A DNA stretch of 64,000 nucleotides, taken from contig NZ_VFRR01000005.1 of assembly GCF_006385675.1 (NCBI RefSeq), positions 62,001 through 126,000 of the forward strand. The letters are read 5' to 3'. The translations under genes and the position numbers were made by a program. The notes under the pieces are model-generated. The model was not told the origin of the DNA. It worked only from the letters and a program-made list of their open reading frames with translations, and did no database searches. Origin of the DNA: Maribrevibacterium harenarium (GTDB taxonomy: Bacteria; Pseudomonadota; Gammaproteobacteria; Pseudomonadales; Marinomonadaceae). Shown in pieces: positions 43,479 to 52,759 of the stretch; position 1 is the stretch's first letter, and every line of letters begins with the position of its first letter.

Positions 43479-44342
43479 ATGTCTGAGGCTTTTTCCCTCG
43501 CAACCGAAACAACAGTAGCTTATCAAGGGGAGCCAGGAGCTTATTCCCATCTTGCTTGCCAACATACCTTTCCTGATTGGAATGCTGTTCATTGTGCCTC
43601 GTTTAACCAAGCACTACAAATGGTGGAAGAAGGAAAAGCAAAGTACGCCATGATACCGGTAGAGAACTCAACTGCAGGTCGAGTGGAAGAAATCTATCGG
43701 GAGTTGAAACATACACAATTGTATGTCGTACAGGAACACTTTGAGCCGATTAATCACTGCCTTATTGGTCCCAAGGGAATGCAGCTTGAAGAGGTAACTA
43801 GAATTGGTAGTCATCCTCAGGCGTTGGCCCAATGTGATGGCAATATTCGAGCCTTAGGCGCAACCAACGTAGCTATGTACGATACGGCCGGTGCCGCGAA
43901 GCATTTGGCGCAAACAAAAGCGACAGGCTTAGCGGTAATCTCCTCGGAGTTAGCAGCGAGCCTCTATGGATTAGATATTTTACGCTCCCATTTTAATGAT
44001 GTGGCTGGCAATACGACCCGTTTCCTAGTTTTTGCCAAACAACATAAATTACCAGACTTTATGCCCGACGAGCGTTACATTACCTCATTTCTATTTACTG
44101 TCCGTAACTTGCCCGCAGCGCTGTATAAGGCTATGGGGGGCTTCGCCACCAATGGCATTAATATGCTTAAGTTAGAAAGCTACATGGTTAATGGTAAGTT
44201 TACCGCAACTCAGTTTTACGTGGATGTGGAGGCGCACTACCAATCTTCGTCCATGCAGGCGGCTCTGGACGAGCTTCGTTTCTTTTCCGAGGAGATCCGC
44301 ATACTGGGGACGTATGTGGCAGACCCCTATCGAAATCAATAA
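43479..44342 (+). CDS. pheA: Monofunctional prephenate dehydratase (alpha-type)
   Basis: Converts prephenate to phenylpyruvate in phenylalanine synthesis. The 287 residues begin with the PDT domain (TVAYQGEPGAYSHLAC, then MIPVENSTAGRVEEIYREL and GNTTRFLVFA). An ACT domain follows at about 195-275 (SFLFTVRNLPAALYKAMGGF). There is no chorismate mutase domain, unlike the P-protein of most gammaproteobacteria. In the ACT domain the usual ESRP is ESYM, followed by GKFTATQFYVDVE, the form found in alphaproteobacterial enzymes. The ATG at 43479 has GGA upstream; a TTG at 43431 would add 16 residues. Confidence 0.9.
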   Translation: MSEAFSLATETTVAYQGEPGAYSHLACQHTFPDWNAVHCASFNQALQMVEEGKAKYAMIPVENSTAGRVEEIYRELKHTQLYVVQEHFEPINHCLIGPKGMQLEEVTRIGSHPQALAQCDGNIRALGATNVAMYDTAGAAKHLAQTKATGLAVISSELAASLYGLDILRSHFNDVAGNTTRFLVFAKQHKLPDFMPDERYITSFLFTVRNLPAALYKAMGGFATNGINMLKLESYMVNGKFTATQFYVDVEAHYQSSSMQAALDELRFFSEEIRILGTYVADPYRNQ

Positions 44343-44347
44343 TAATT

Positions 44348-46399
44348 ATGTCCAAAACATTACCCATTGCATTCTCTGTTTTGTTTGCTGCGACCTGTGC
44401 AGCGGACACCTTATCTATGGAAGATATGTTTATTGGCGATGGATTGTCCCTAGACAATATGAGTGACTTAGCTTTGCAGGATATTCCGATGGTGGTGACG
44501 CCTGCAAAGTTAAGCCAACCTAGAGTTGAAGTATCTTCGACCATATCAGTACTCGATAGTGAGTTTATTCGACGTAGCAATGCGCAAACGGTAGAAGAAC
44601 TACTGCAATATGTACCTGGCTTTATTGTCGGTCCCTACGATAGCTCTAGTAGCAAGGTCGTGGCTTATCATGGTACTCAGTTGGACCGATTCCGCCGTAT
44701 GCAAGTACTGATCAATGGCCGCTCGGTCTATAGCTCAGCTTATGCGGGGGTGAATTGGGCAATGTTACCGTTGGCCGTGGATGACGTGGAGCGTATTGAA
44801 GTCAATCGAGGCCCCAATGCAGCGGTATACGGTGCGAATTCCTTCCTCGGGGTAATTAATATCATCACTCGCTCACCACTTGAAACCGTGGGTGGCAAAG
44901 CGAAGTATTTTTCCAATGACGCAGGCGGCCGTTCCCTGTATGGGCAATACAGTGTTGTGGGGGATCAATGGTCACTGCGGGCCTCAGCCTCTCAGACCGT
45001 GGAAGAAGGCTACGATGGTACAGATGATATCGTCCGCAATGATGGACACCAAAAAAATACGGCTAATATATTAATAAACCATACAGGGCGCTATTCAACC
45101 ACAGATATTGAGTTCGGTGGATCACAGTTAGCCGGTGAGCTAGACAAATTGTCTGTTAAAATTGGTAATAAAAAGATTCCTTTGACATACCCCAAAAGTG
45201 CTCCGTTACGAGATGTTGAAAGGTCTTTTGTATCTTTAGTTCATTCCGTTCAAACTTCTCGTGACCATGAGCTCAAGGCCCAATTTACATATGAAGAAAG
45301 CAGATGGGTCGACAAACATCACCTAGAGTTACCTCAAGATATAAATTTGGGATTATTTAAAGGAGAGCTAACGGACCTCACCGGAGACTTACTCATTGAT
45401 CTTGATGAGCAGCGCCAAGATCTTGAAATACAAAGTAGTTGGGTACCAAGCTCGTCGTTTTCATGGGTGAACTCCGCGTTGTACCGTATCGACAAGGCTT
45501 ACTCTAAAACCTATTTTAACGGTGAATACACAGAGAATCTGCTTAGAACCTCATCTGTGATGTCGGTCAAACCTAGTGATCAGCTGGTTGTCAATTTAGG
45601 GGGTATGTGGGAGAAGAGCAAGTTAAGCGGCGAGTACTGGTCCCCACAAGCTGGCGTGACATGGCTATTTAGCCCATCAAATTCGGTTCGTGCCAATGTT
45701 TCTAAAGCCTACCGAACCCCCGATTTGTTTGACCAAGAAGCGGACTGGAGTTACGTCTTTAACGATGTGCGTAGTCGTTCTGTCTATGCGGTGAACGGGG
45801 AGCAGGCCGAGGAGATTACCTCCTATGAGATCGGTTACTTTCACGATTTACCTGCTTATGGTTTGAGCTTTGACCTAATGGTATATCGCGAAGTGTTCGA
45901 TGGAATGGTGGTATCAGGTAAAAACTATCTAAATTCGATAGATAGCGCTACAAAACAATCAATGTCTTATGATAGTACTGGCGTTTTAGTCGAAGGCGAT
46001 ACCATCGATTTCATAATCGAAGGAGCTGAGTTGGAGGTGGATTGGCGTTCCCCAACAGGAATTTTAGCGCGCCTTACCTATGCTACTCAGAATACGCAGA
46101 CAGACGAAAATGCCACACTAAACACGGTGCCAATCAATACCGCGAGTGTTCTATTTAGCTATCCCGTAACGGATAAATGGCAATTAAGTACTAGCTATTA
46201 CTATGTGTATGGTATGCCAGATTGGGTATACAAAAATGTGAATTTATGGGCCTCATATCAGTTTAAACTTGGTAGAACCAGTTACTTTGATCTAGGCTTT
46301 GGAGGCAGTAAACGTTTGGACAAGGAGCCCTATATCATTACTGAAAATATTTCTGACGACAAAGATCGTTTGTATGCGTTTGCCAACGTGACTTTTTAG
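44348..46399 (+). CDS. TonB-dependent outer-membrane receptor
   Basis: A 683-residue receptor with a signal peptide (about 1-19). The plug domain starts around IPMVVTPAKLSQPR and contains VEELLQYVPGF, VLINGRSVY and VERIEVNRGPNAAVYGANSF, then GVINIITRSP. The barrel ends in a terminal aromatic residue (YAFANVTF). Known relatives import siderophores, cobalamin or other ligands; the ligand here is not evident. It is five bases after pheA and 15 bases before a gene for a secreted protein. No ABC transporter, tonB or Fur box was recognised. Confidence 0.9.
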   Translation: MSKTLPIAFSVLFAATCAADTLSMEDMFIGDGLSLDNMSDLALQDIPMVVTPAKLSQPRVEVSSTISVLDSEFIRRSNAQTVEELLQYVPGFIVGPYDSSSSKVVAYHGTQLDRFRRMQVLINGRSVYSSAYAGVNWAMLPLAVDDVERIEVNRGPNAAVYGANSFLGVINIITRSPLETVGGKAKYFSNDAGGRSLYGQYSVVGDQWSLRASASQTVEEGYDGTDDIVRNDGHQKNTANILINHTGRYSTTDIEFGGSQLAGELDKLSVKIGNKKIPLTYPKSAPLRDVERSFVSLVHSVQTSRDHELKAQFTYEESRWVDKHHLELPQDINLGLFKGELTDLTGDLLIDLDEQRQDLEIQSSWVPSSSFSWVNSALYRIDKAYSKTYFNGEYTENLLRTSSVMSVKPSDQLVVNLGGMWEKSKLSGEYWSPQAGVTWLFSPSNSVRANVSKAYRTPDLFDQEADWSYVFNDVRSRSVYAVNGEQAEEITSYEIGYFHDLPAYGLSFDLMVYREVFDGMVVSGKNYLNSIDSATKQSMSYDSTGVLVEGDTIDFIIEGAELEVDWRSPTGILARLTYATQNTQTDENATLNTVPINTASVLFSYPVTDKWQLSTSYYYVYGMPDWVYKNVNLWASYQFKLGRTSYFDLGFGGSKRLDKEPYIITENISDDKDRLYAFANVTF

Positions 46400-46414
46400 C
46401 ACCTAGGTAATCTC

Positions 46415-47305
46415 GTGAAACGGATATTTGCGTTTATTATTGGATTAGTCTTTGCTCTGCCAGTCACTGCAAGTGTTTTTTTGCACCATGACGGGCAGGG
46501 TACAGTAACTCGTATGCTGGCGATGCAGCTAGAATCCATGTTGGGTCAGCAAGTGCTGGTTGGACAGCCGTTGTCTGCTGTGACAGAAGGCGATGTTGTG
46601 GTGGCGATTGGTAAATCGTCGTTGCAGCAAGCGTGTGAAGCTTCCAAAGGATCTGTGGTGGCTATGTTTGTTGGGGAAGAGGAGTTTCGTCTCTTTGAGA
46701 AATCCTGCCGTCATTCTGCATCAGCGGTGTTCTCCGGGGGGAGTTTAGATATACGGTTGGGGATTTTGGCTTCATTTTGGGAGGATCCTGCCCCTCTGAG
46801 TTTGTTCTACTATGAACCCTTGTTGTCGGATCCCAGAGAAGTCACCCAGTATGCGAAAAAACACGGCTTATCTCTAAGGTTGTACCCCACGAGCGCTGAT
46901 AAGGTCGAAGCGCTGAAAGTTTTACAGCGCGCTTTTACTGACAGTCGCTTAACCCTATCTCTATATGACAGTACCTTGTTTAGCTCTGAATTTGCTCGCG
47001 ATGCTATTCGTATGTCATTCCATCGACAAAAGCTACTCGCCCCTCATTCTGCTGCCATGGTCAAAGCGGGGGCCTTATTTGCCGTTTACTCTGACCTAGA
47101 TGCAAAACTAAATTGGGTGTTGAGGGCTATCAATTACTATCAAGCTAGCGGCCAGCTGCCACTGGCGACTTACCCAACCCCGCTTAAAATTGTTTTTAAT
47201 CCCTACCTAGTAAAGACCTATGGTTTGGTCTTACCAACGGATGTCTTTCTGTTTAACAAGTTCGGTGTCTGCCCCGAGTCAGGTTGTGAGAAAGCGCTTT
47301 ACTAA
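46415..47305 (+). CDS. Secreted protein, possibly a periplasmic binding-type partner of the receptor
   Basis: A 296-residue protein with a signal peptide (about 1-19, IFAFIIGLVFALPVTA). The mature part resembles an ABC-type sugar/unknown substrate-binding fold in alternation: VVVAIGKSSLQQA, VVAMFVGEEEF, SLFYYEPLLSDP and LRLYPTSADKVEALKVLQ. This matches the layout of TrpX-like binding proteins, but similarity is weak and the function is unknown. The start is GTG with AGGT upstream. It follows the receptor gene by 15 bases and overlaps the convergent esterase by 27 bases. Confidence 0.7.
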   Translation: MKRIFAFIIGLVFALPVTASVFLHHDGQGTVTRMLAMQLESMLGQQVLVGQPLSAVTEGDVVVAIGKSSLQQACEASKGSVVAMFVGEEEFRLFEKSCRHSASAVFSGGSLDIRLGILASFWEDPAPLSLFYYEPLLSDPREVTQYAKKHGLSLRLYPTSADKVEALKVLQRAFTDSRLTLSLYDSTLFSSEFARDAIRMSFHRQKLLAPHSAAMVKAGALFAVYSDLDAKLNWVLRAINYYQASGQLPLATYPTPLKIVFNPYLVKTYGLVLPTDVFLFNKFGVCPESGCEKALY

Positions 47306-48040
47306 ACTGCCAAATACTTGGGGCTTCTCTGCATGGAGCCAGTGACCGGTGCCAGGGATAATTTTCACCTGAATATTGTGGAACCAGCGTTGTGTTACGT
47401 CAGCGTACTCAGGGAGTATGTAGTTTGAATGCTCCCCCTTGATAAATAACGTTGGAATCTCTATTGGTCGAGCAAATGAAGGGGCGTTAAGAATTTGCTT
47501 ATAATCTTGCTCTAATGCAGGATAATTGATGCCAATGCGCAAGTGATCCTGCTCTCGCACTAAACTTTTTAAGAGGAACTGTCTCACACCACGGTTATCT
47601 TCATAGTCGGCTAAGATGGCATCGGCCTGTTGGCGAGTAGTCGGCTTGGCGGCGTCGATGGCATGTAAACCGGCGAAAATTTGTTGATGGCTGCCTTGGT
47701 AGGTTACCGGAGCGATATCGGCAACAATTAACTTTGTCACTCTATTTGGGTGGTCATGGGCAAACTGCATGGCAACCTTTCCTCCCATGGAATGACCTAG
47801 CAAGAAGCATTGAGAGAGCTGCTGCGCGTCAACCCATGAGGCAACCTGCTGGGCTAGTAGGGGATAGTCTAGTGGCGATAATGTGTCAGAGCGTCCATGA
47901 TTTGGTAAATCTAGGCAGTATACGGTAAACGTATCCGCCCACGACTGTGCCAGAGTGTGCCAATTGTCGGCATTTCCGAATAATCCGTGTATGACTACTA
48001 ATGCAGGACCTTGGGAACCATATTGTTTGTGAAATATCAT
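47279..48040 (-). CDS. Alpha/beta-hydrolase, YbfF-like esterase
   Basis: A 253-residue cytosolic hydrolase. The oxyanion-hole region is VIHGLFGNADNWHT, the nucleophile elbow is LLGHSMGGKVAM (Ser about residue 83) and the catalytic His lies in GTGHWLHAEKP. DLPNHGRSDTL is typical of YbfF, a short-chain acyl-CoA/malonyl-CoA-type esterase. The 3' end overlaps the gene at 46415 by 27 bases in convergent orientation, so the last codons of each are read on opposite strands. Confidence 0.9.
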   Translation of the reverse strand: MIFHKQYGSQGPALVVIHGLFGNADNWHTLAQSWADTFTVYCLDLPNHGRSDTLSPLDYPLLAQQVASWVDAQQLSQCFLLGHSMGGKVAMQFAHDHPNRVTKLIVADIAPVTYQGSHQQIFAGLHAIDAAKPTTRQQADAILADYEDNRGVRQFLLKSLVREQDHLRIGINYPALEQDYKQILNAPSFARPIEIPTLFIKGEHSNYILPEYADVTQRWFHNIQVKIIPGTGHWLHAEKPQVFGSLVKRFLTT

Positions 48041-48125
48041 GGGGCTAGTGTCGTCTAAATATGATGAGTAAATTTGGGGTATGTTACCAAGATAACGGTG
48101 TCCTCGTCAGCGAAAAGGAATCTAG

Positions 48126-48734
48126 ATGTTAGATCGACATGTTTTACCATACTTACGTGAACCGCTTACGCAGCTTGCTAAGCGCTTTCAGGCCGCTGGG
48201 ATTAGCGCAAATCAGGTGACCGTTGGTGGGTTCATCGTGGGTTTGCTAGCGATGCTTAGTATCGCCAATGAGTTTTATACACTCGGTGTTTTTCTAGTGC
48301 TAATTAATAGATTAGCTGATGGCATAGATGGGGCGTTAGCTCGTCTGAATGGTGCCACCGACTTGGGGGGCTATTTAGACATTACATTAGATTTCATCTT
48401 TTACGGCGGTATCGTTTTCGCTTTTGCCATTGCTAACCCTCAAGCTAACGCCTTGGCAGCCACATTTTTGCTGTTTAGTTTTATGGGAACCGGAAGTACT
48501 TTCCTTGCCTTTTCAGTAATGGCAGCTAAACGTAATCTTGAGAATAAACTTTACGGTCCCAAGTCTCTCTACTTTTTGGGGGGACTTACAGAAGGCAGCG
48601 AAACCATTATGGTGTTTGTGTTGATGTGCCTGTTGCCAAATAGTTTTGCTGTCCTCGCTTATCTATTTGGTACAGCCTGTTTGATCACCACTGCCACAAG
48701 ACTTTATAGCAGCTATGTAGCACTTAGAGACTAG
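48126..48734 (+). CDS. CDP-alcohol phosphatidyltransferase family protein
   Basis: A 202-residue integral membrane enzyme. It has the complete family motif D-G-x2-A-R-x8-G-x3-D-x3-D as DGALARLNGATDLGGYLDIT and the next Leu-Asp, near residue 80. About five hydrophobic helices are seen. The family moves a phospho-alcohol onto a lipid; whether this one makes phosphatidylglycerol-P, phosphatidylserine or another product cannot be told. The 3' end overlaps yfaE by 11 bases (convergent). Confidence 0.88.
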   Translation: MLDRHVLPYLREPLTQLAKRFQAAGISANQVTVGGFIVGLLAMLSIANEFYTLGVFLVLINRLADGIDGALARLNGATDLGGYLDITLDFIFYGGIVFAFAIANPQANALAATFLLFSFMGTGSTFLAFSVMAAKRNLENKLYGPKSLYFLGGLTEGSETIMVFVLMCLLPNSFAVLAYLFGTACLITTATRLYSSYVALRD

Positions 48735-48999
48735 CGATTTCTATATCGCTTTTGGCGTAGGCACAGCAAGACAATACATGGCCCCCTTGTACCCAGGCCA
48801 TGGGTTCTTCTGGGTAATAGACTTTGCCCCATACGAGCTTAAGAGCGCAGGAAGAGCAGTAGCCCTCTCGGCACTGATATTCTAGAACTAGGCCAGAGCG
48901 CTCCAACTGAGGAAGAAGAGGTTCTTCCTCAGTCACAAGCACTTCTTTCGCGCCAATTTTGACTCGATGTAATGAGTCTTCCTTAAAGGTCGAAGTCAT
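48724..48999 (-). CDS. yfaE: [2Fe-2S] ferredoxin-like protein YfaE
   Basis: A 91-residue ferredoxin linked to class Ia ribonucleotide reductase, thought to maintain the di-iron tyrosyl-radical cofactor of NrdB. The cluster cysteines are in [16 protein letters not shown] (C-x4-C-x2-C) with the fourth in HVLSCCAYA. The ATG at 48999 overlaps the nrdB 3' end by 17 bases and has GCGGA upstream; the TTG one codon earlier is less likely. The order nrdA-nrdB-yfaE is as in E. coli. Confidence 0.9.
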   Translation of the reverse strand: MTSTFKEDSLHRVKIGAKEVLVTEEEPLLPQLERSGLVLEYQCREGYCSSCALKLVWGKVYYPEEPMAWVQGGHVLSCCAYAKSDIEIASL

Positions 49000-50116
49000 C
49001 AAAATCCGCTTCGTCTAAATCGTTGTCGATTTGTCCGACTAGGTAAGAGCTGATTTCGGCCTCTTGTGGCGCTACCTGCACGTTATCACTTACCAACCAA
49101 GCATTGATCCAAGGAATTGGATTGTTTTTGGTCGCAAACTGTGGCTCAAGACCGATTGCCTGCATACGAATATTGGTGATGTATTCCACATATTGGCTAA
49201 GAATCTGTGCATTTAGACCAATCATGGAGCCATCTTTAAATAGGTAACTCGCCCAATCCCGTTCTTGCTGAGCAGCTTCCACGAAGATACGGATCACATC
49301 ATCACGGCATTCTTGCGCGACTTCTGCCATTTCAGGATCATCACGGCCTGATGCCATCAGGTTGAGCATATGCTGCGTGCCATTAAGATGAAGGGCTTCA
49401 TCACGGGCAATCAGCTTAATGATTTTGGCATTGCCTTCCATCAGCGTGCGTTCCGCGAAGGCAAAGCTACAGGCGAAGCTGACATAAAAACGAATGGCTT
49501 CGAGTACGTTTACCGAGGCGATAGTGAGATACAAAGTACGTTTCAGCGAGCGTAAGGTAACGTCAACTTCACCTTTGCCCGGCACATGGTGTTTGCCTAG
49601 ACCTAGGGTGTTGTATAAGCTGACTTTCTCAATTAACTCATCGTAATAGCGAGATACGCTGTCAGCTCGTTTGGTGATTTCTTCGTTAACGACAATATCG
49701 TCAAAGACTTTTGATGGATCATTAACGATATTACGGATGATATGGGTATATGAACGACTGTGTATGGTTTCACTAAATGACCATGTCTCAATCCAGGTTT
49801 CTAACTCTGGCAAGGAAACAATCGGCAACAATGCCACGTTGGGGGATCGCCCCTGTACGCTATCGAGCAGGGTTTGATACTTCAAGTTACTCAAAAATAT
49901 GTGCTGCTCGTGGGGCTCTAACTTTAGGTAGTCCTTACGATCGGTAGAAAGATCCACTTCTTCCGGGCGCCAAAAAAATGATAGCTGTTTTTCGATCAGT
50001 TTTTCGAAAATCGGGTGCTTCTGCTGGTCATAGCGCGCGACATTGACGTTTTCACCAAAGAACATCGGCTCTTGCAGGCTATCAAATTGTTTGCGGTTAA
50101 ATGTGGAATAACTCAT
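48983..50116 (-). CDS. nrdB: Class Ia ribonucleoside-diphosphate reductase beta subunit
   Basis: A 377-residue radical-generating subunit. Metal and radical residues are visible in order: Asp in [13 protein letters not shown], Glu and His in [10 protein letters not shown], the radical Tyr in LKYQTLLDS, Glu in [11 protein letters not shown] and Glu/His in [10 protein letters not shown]. The C-terminal tail [13 protein letters not shown] is the acidic peptide that docks on NrdA. It is 102 bases after nrdA, with a strong hairpin in the gap. Confidence 0.96.
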   Translation of the reverse strand: MSYSTFNRKQFDSLQEPMFFGENVNVARYDQQKHPIFEKLIEKQLSFFWRPEEVDLSTDRKDYLKLEPHEQHIFLSNLKYQTLLDSVQGRSPNVALLPIVSLPELETWIETWSFSETIHSRSYTHIIRNIVNDPSKVFDDIVVNEEITKRADSVSRYYDELIEKVSLYNTLGLGKHHVPGKGEVDVTLRSLKRTLYLTIASVNVLEAIRFYVSFACSFAFAERTLMEGNAKIIKLIARDEALHLNGTQHMLNLMASGRDDPEMAEVAQECRDDVIRIFVEAAQQERDWASYLFKDGSMIGLNAQILSQYVEYITNIRMQAIGLEPQFATKNNPIPWINAWLVSDNVQVAPQEAEISSYLVGQIDNDLDEADFDDFDL

Positions 50117-50141
50117 CGAGTACTTAGTTCCTTACGTAGCA

Positions 50142-50163
50142 AAGGCATCGTTACCGATGCCTT
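50142..50163 (-). other. Strong hairpin in the nrdA-nrdB intergenic region
   Basis: AAGGCATCG (50142-50150) and CGATGCCTT (50155-50163) form a perfect 9-bp stem with a 4-base loop, stable on either strand. On the minus strand it is followed by TTTGCTACG, too poor in T for an efficient terminator. It might reduce or process the mRNA between nrdA and nrdB to set the subunit ratio. Confidence 0.55.
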
Positions 50164-50218
50164 AAATCGTTCTAAACATTATCGTTACGCAGCAGGGCGT
50201 AAAGTGGATGTATCAAAA

Positions 50219-52483
50219 TTATATCTTGCAAGCACCGCCAGCACAGTCATTCATGTCGTCTTGTTTGTCATCGGCACCATCACGGGTGTTGTGATAGTAC
50301 AGAGTTTTCACCCCAAGTTTATAGGCGGTGAGTAGATTTTTCAGAATAGACTTCATCGGTACTTTGGAAGACTCAAACTTAGATGGATCATAGTTGGTGT
50401 TAGCTGAAATCGCTTGATCAACGAATTTCTGCATGATTCCCACAAGTTGTAGATATCCATCGTTAGAAGGAATAGACCAAAGTAGCTCGTACTGATCTCG
50501 TAAACGTTCGAATTCCGGTACCACTTGCTTCAGAATTCCGTCTTTACTGGCTTTTACCGAGACGTAGCCACGTGGAGGCTCAATACCATTGGTTGCGTTA
50601 CTAATCTGAGACGAGGTTTCAGACGGCATTAAAGCTGTCAGAGTAGAGTTACGTAAGCCATGCTCTACTATGCTCTTACGTAGGCTCTCCCAGTCGTACT
50701 TAAGTTCGGCACTACAAATGGCATCAATATCTTTTTTGTAGGTATCAATTGGCAAGAGCCCTTGCGCGTAAGTAGTTTCGTCAAAGGCTTTACATGGGCC
50801 AAATTCCTGAGCCAATTTGTTTGACGCTTTTAGTAGGAAGTACTGAATCGCCTCAAAGGTTTCATGGGTTAGGTTGTTGGCGCTGCCATCTGAGTAACGA
50901 ACGCCGTTTTTGGCTAAGTAGTATGCGTAGTTGATCACACCGACACCCAATGTACGACGCATTTCAGTGGCTCTTTGCGCTGCCGGAATGGGGTAATTCT
51001 GGTAATCAAGTAAGCTATCCAAAGCGCGTACAATCAATTCCGCCAGCTCTTCGAGCTCATCTAGGTTCTCTAGTGCACCTAGGTTAAATGCAGATAGGGT
51101 ACATAGCGCGATTTCCCCGTTCGGGTCATCAACGCGTTCTAGAGGTTTCGTCGGTAGCGCGATTTCCAAACAAAGGTTACTTTGTTTCACCGGTGCCACT
51201 TTCGGGTTAAACGGACTATGGGTATTACAGTGGTCAACGTTTTGTAGGTAGATACGGCCTGTGCTGGCGCGCTCAGAGGCAAATAGAGTAAATAGCTCCG
51301 CCGCTTTTAGTGATTTCTTGCGAATATTGGGGTCTTGCTCGTACTGCGTATACAGACGATCAAACTCTTCTTGATCGGCGAAGAAGGCATCATACAACCC
51401 AGGCACGTCAGATGGACTGAATAGGGTGATGTTGCCGCCCTTGATTAGGCGTTGGTACATCAGGCGGTTGAATTGAACGCCGTAGTCTAGGTGACGAACG
51501 CGGTTCTCTTCTACGCCACGGTTGTTCTTCAATACTAATAGACTTTCTACTTCCAAGTGCCAGATAGGGTAAAAGACTGTCGCAGCACCGCCACGCACCC
51601 CACCTTGGGAGCAGCTTTTCACCGCCGTTTGGAAATGCTTGTAGAACGGGATACAACCAGTGTGAAAGGCTTCACCACCACGAATTGGGCTACCTAAAGC
51701 ACGAATCGCGCCCGCGTTGATACCGATACCAGCCCGTTGACTGACATATTTCACCACAGCAGAAGAGGTTGCATTAATGGAGTCGAGGGAATCACCACAC
51801 TCGATCAAAACACAACTACTGAACTGGCGCGTTGGCGTACGAATACCCGACATGATTGGAGTGGGTAAGGAAATCTTGAACAGAGATACAGCGTCGTAAA
51901 AACGCTTGATCAAATCAAGACGCTGCGCTTTGTCGTATTTGGCAAATAGACAAGCTCCAACCAAAATGTAAATGAACTGAGGGCTTTCATAAATCTGACC
52001 AGTAACGCGGTTTTGTACCAGATATTTACCTTCAAGCTGTTTTACTGCAGCGTAGGAGAAGTTCATATCGCGACTGTGGTCAATAAAGCCATTGATCGTG
52101 TCCAATTCTTCTTTGGAGTAGTCTTCTAGAATATGACGATCATAACGGCCTTGCTCGACCAAGTTGCTCACGTGATCAAATAAATGTGGTGGCTCGAATT
52201 CACCAAACGCTTTTTTACGCAGGTGGAAGATAGCCAGGCGAGCTGCTAAGTACTGGTAATCTGGGGTGTCTTCTGAAATAAGGTCAGCGGCGGATTTGAT
52301 CAGTGTTTCATGAATATCTGTCGTGCGTATACCTTCGAAGAACTGGATTTGAGCCTTTAATTCCACCTGGGATACAGACACGTTTTCTAGACCATCGGCG
52401 GCCCAAGTGATCACGCGATGTATTTTCTCTAGGTTGATTGTTTCGGTGGCGCCGTTACGCTTCGTAACTGTCAAAGTGCTCAT
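50219..52483 (-). CDS. nrdA: Class Ia ribonucleoside-diphosphate reductase alpha subunit
   Basis: A 754-residue catalytic subunit reducing ribonucleoside diphosphates. An N-terminal ATP-cone (about 1-95, VTKRNGATETINLEKIHRVI) gives dATP control. The active-site cysteine is in FSSCVLIECGDS. The pair-bearing loop is KQSNLCLEIALPT (Asn, Cys, Glu), and the radical-path and specificity loops follow. The C-terminal redox pair is NDCAGGACKI. The ATG is at 52483. Two NrdR-type boxes at 52523-52570 lie upstream, matching control by the dATP-sensing repressor NrdR. Confidence 0.97.
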   Translation of the reverse strand: MSTLTVTKRNGATETINLEKIHRVITWAADGLENVSVSQVELKAQIQFFEGIRTTDIHETLIKSAADLISEDTPDYQYLAARLAIFHLRKKAFGEFEPPHLFDHVSNLVEQGRYDRHILEDYSKEELDTINGFIDHSRDMNFSYAAVKQLEGKYLVQNRVTGQIYESPQFIYILVGACLFAKYDKAQRLDLIKRFYDAVSLFKISLPTPIMSGIRTPTRQFSSCVLIECGDSLDSINATSSAVVKYVSQRAGIGINAGAIRALGSPIRGGEAFHTGCIPFYKHFQTAVKSCSQGGVRGGAATVFYPIWHLEVESLLVLKNNRGVEENRVRHLDYGVQFNRLMYQRLIKGGNITLFSPSDVPGLYDAFFADQEEFDRLYTQYEQDPNIRKKSLKAAELFTLFASERASTGRIYLQNVDHCNTHSPFNPKVAPVKQSNLCLEIALPTKPLERVDDPNGEIALCTLSAFNLGALENLDELEELAELIVRALDSLLDYQNYPIPAAQRATEMRRTLGVGVINYAYYLAKNGVRYSDGSANNLTHETFEAIQYFLLKASNKLAQEFGPCKAFDETTYAQGLLPIDTYKKDIDAICSAELKYDWESLRKSIVEHGLRNSTLTALMPSETSSQISNATNGIEPPRGYVSVKASKDGILKQVVPEFERLRDQYELLWSIPSNDGYLQLVGIMQKFVDQAISANTNYDPSKFESSKVPMKSILKNLLTAYKLGVKTLYYHNTRDGADDKQDDMNDCAGGACKI

Positions 52484-52522
52484 GCCGTGCTTCCCGTTAA
52501 TGCCATGAAGTAATAAATATAA

Positions 52523-52538
52523 ATACTGTATCTAGTGC
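52523..52538 (-). promoter_or_regulatory. NrdR box 1 upstream of nrdA
   Basis: ATACTGTATCTAGTGC matches 13 of 16 positions of the known NrdR box consensus ACACWATATMTWGTGT. It starts 40 bases upstream of the nrdA start codon. A second box starts 32 bases further on, the spacing typical of paired NrdR boxes. Confidence 0.75.
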
Positions 52539-52554
52539 TAGAGGGTGTTTATTA

Positions 52555-52570
52555 GCACTAGATGTAGTAA
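52555..52570 (-). promoter_or_regulatory. NrdR box 2 upstream of nrdA
   Basis: GCACTAGATGTAGTAA matches about 11 of 16 positions of the NrdR consensus. It lies 16 bases beyond box 1, giving a centre-to-centre distance of 32 bases, three helical turns. The facing half-sites of the two boxes explain the 11-bp inverted repeat 52530-52540/52553-52563. The remaining bases to 52759 show nothing I can support. Confidence 0.65.
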
Positions 52571-52759
52571 TGAGTTGATTGGAATGGCGCAACAATAGTT
52601 CCCTGATCCGAGAAAATCAAGGCTTGAAAAATTGCCAAATTTATACCTGCTTCCAAGCCTAAGTGTTCACTCACCGTTCTGCGCCCAAGCTTTCGGAACC
52701 CTTGATAATGCAAGTGCTAAAACTTTTTTCTGTGTTTTTTTCCAAGGTGCGCAGGCCTA

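Noticed and set aside
52530-52563. 11-bp inverted repeat as a separate hairpin or terminator upstream of nrdA
   Set aside because: It is explained by the facing halves of two NrdR boxes and has no T-run.
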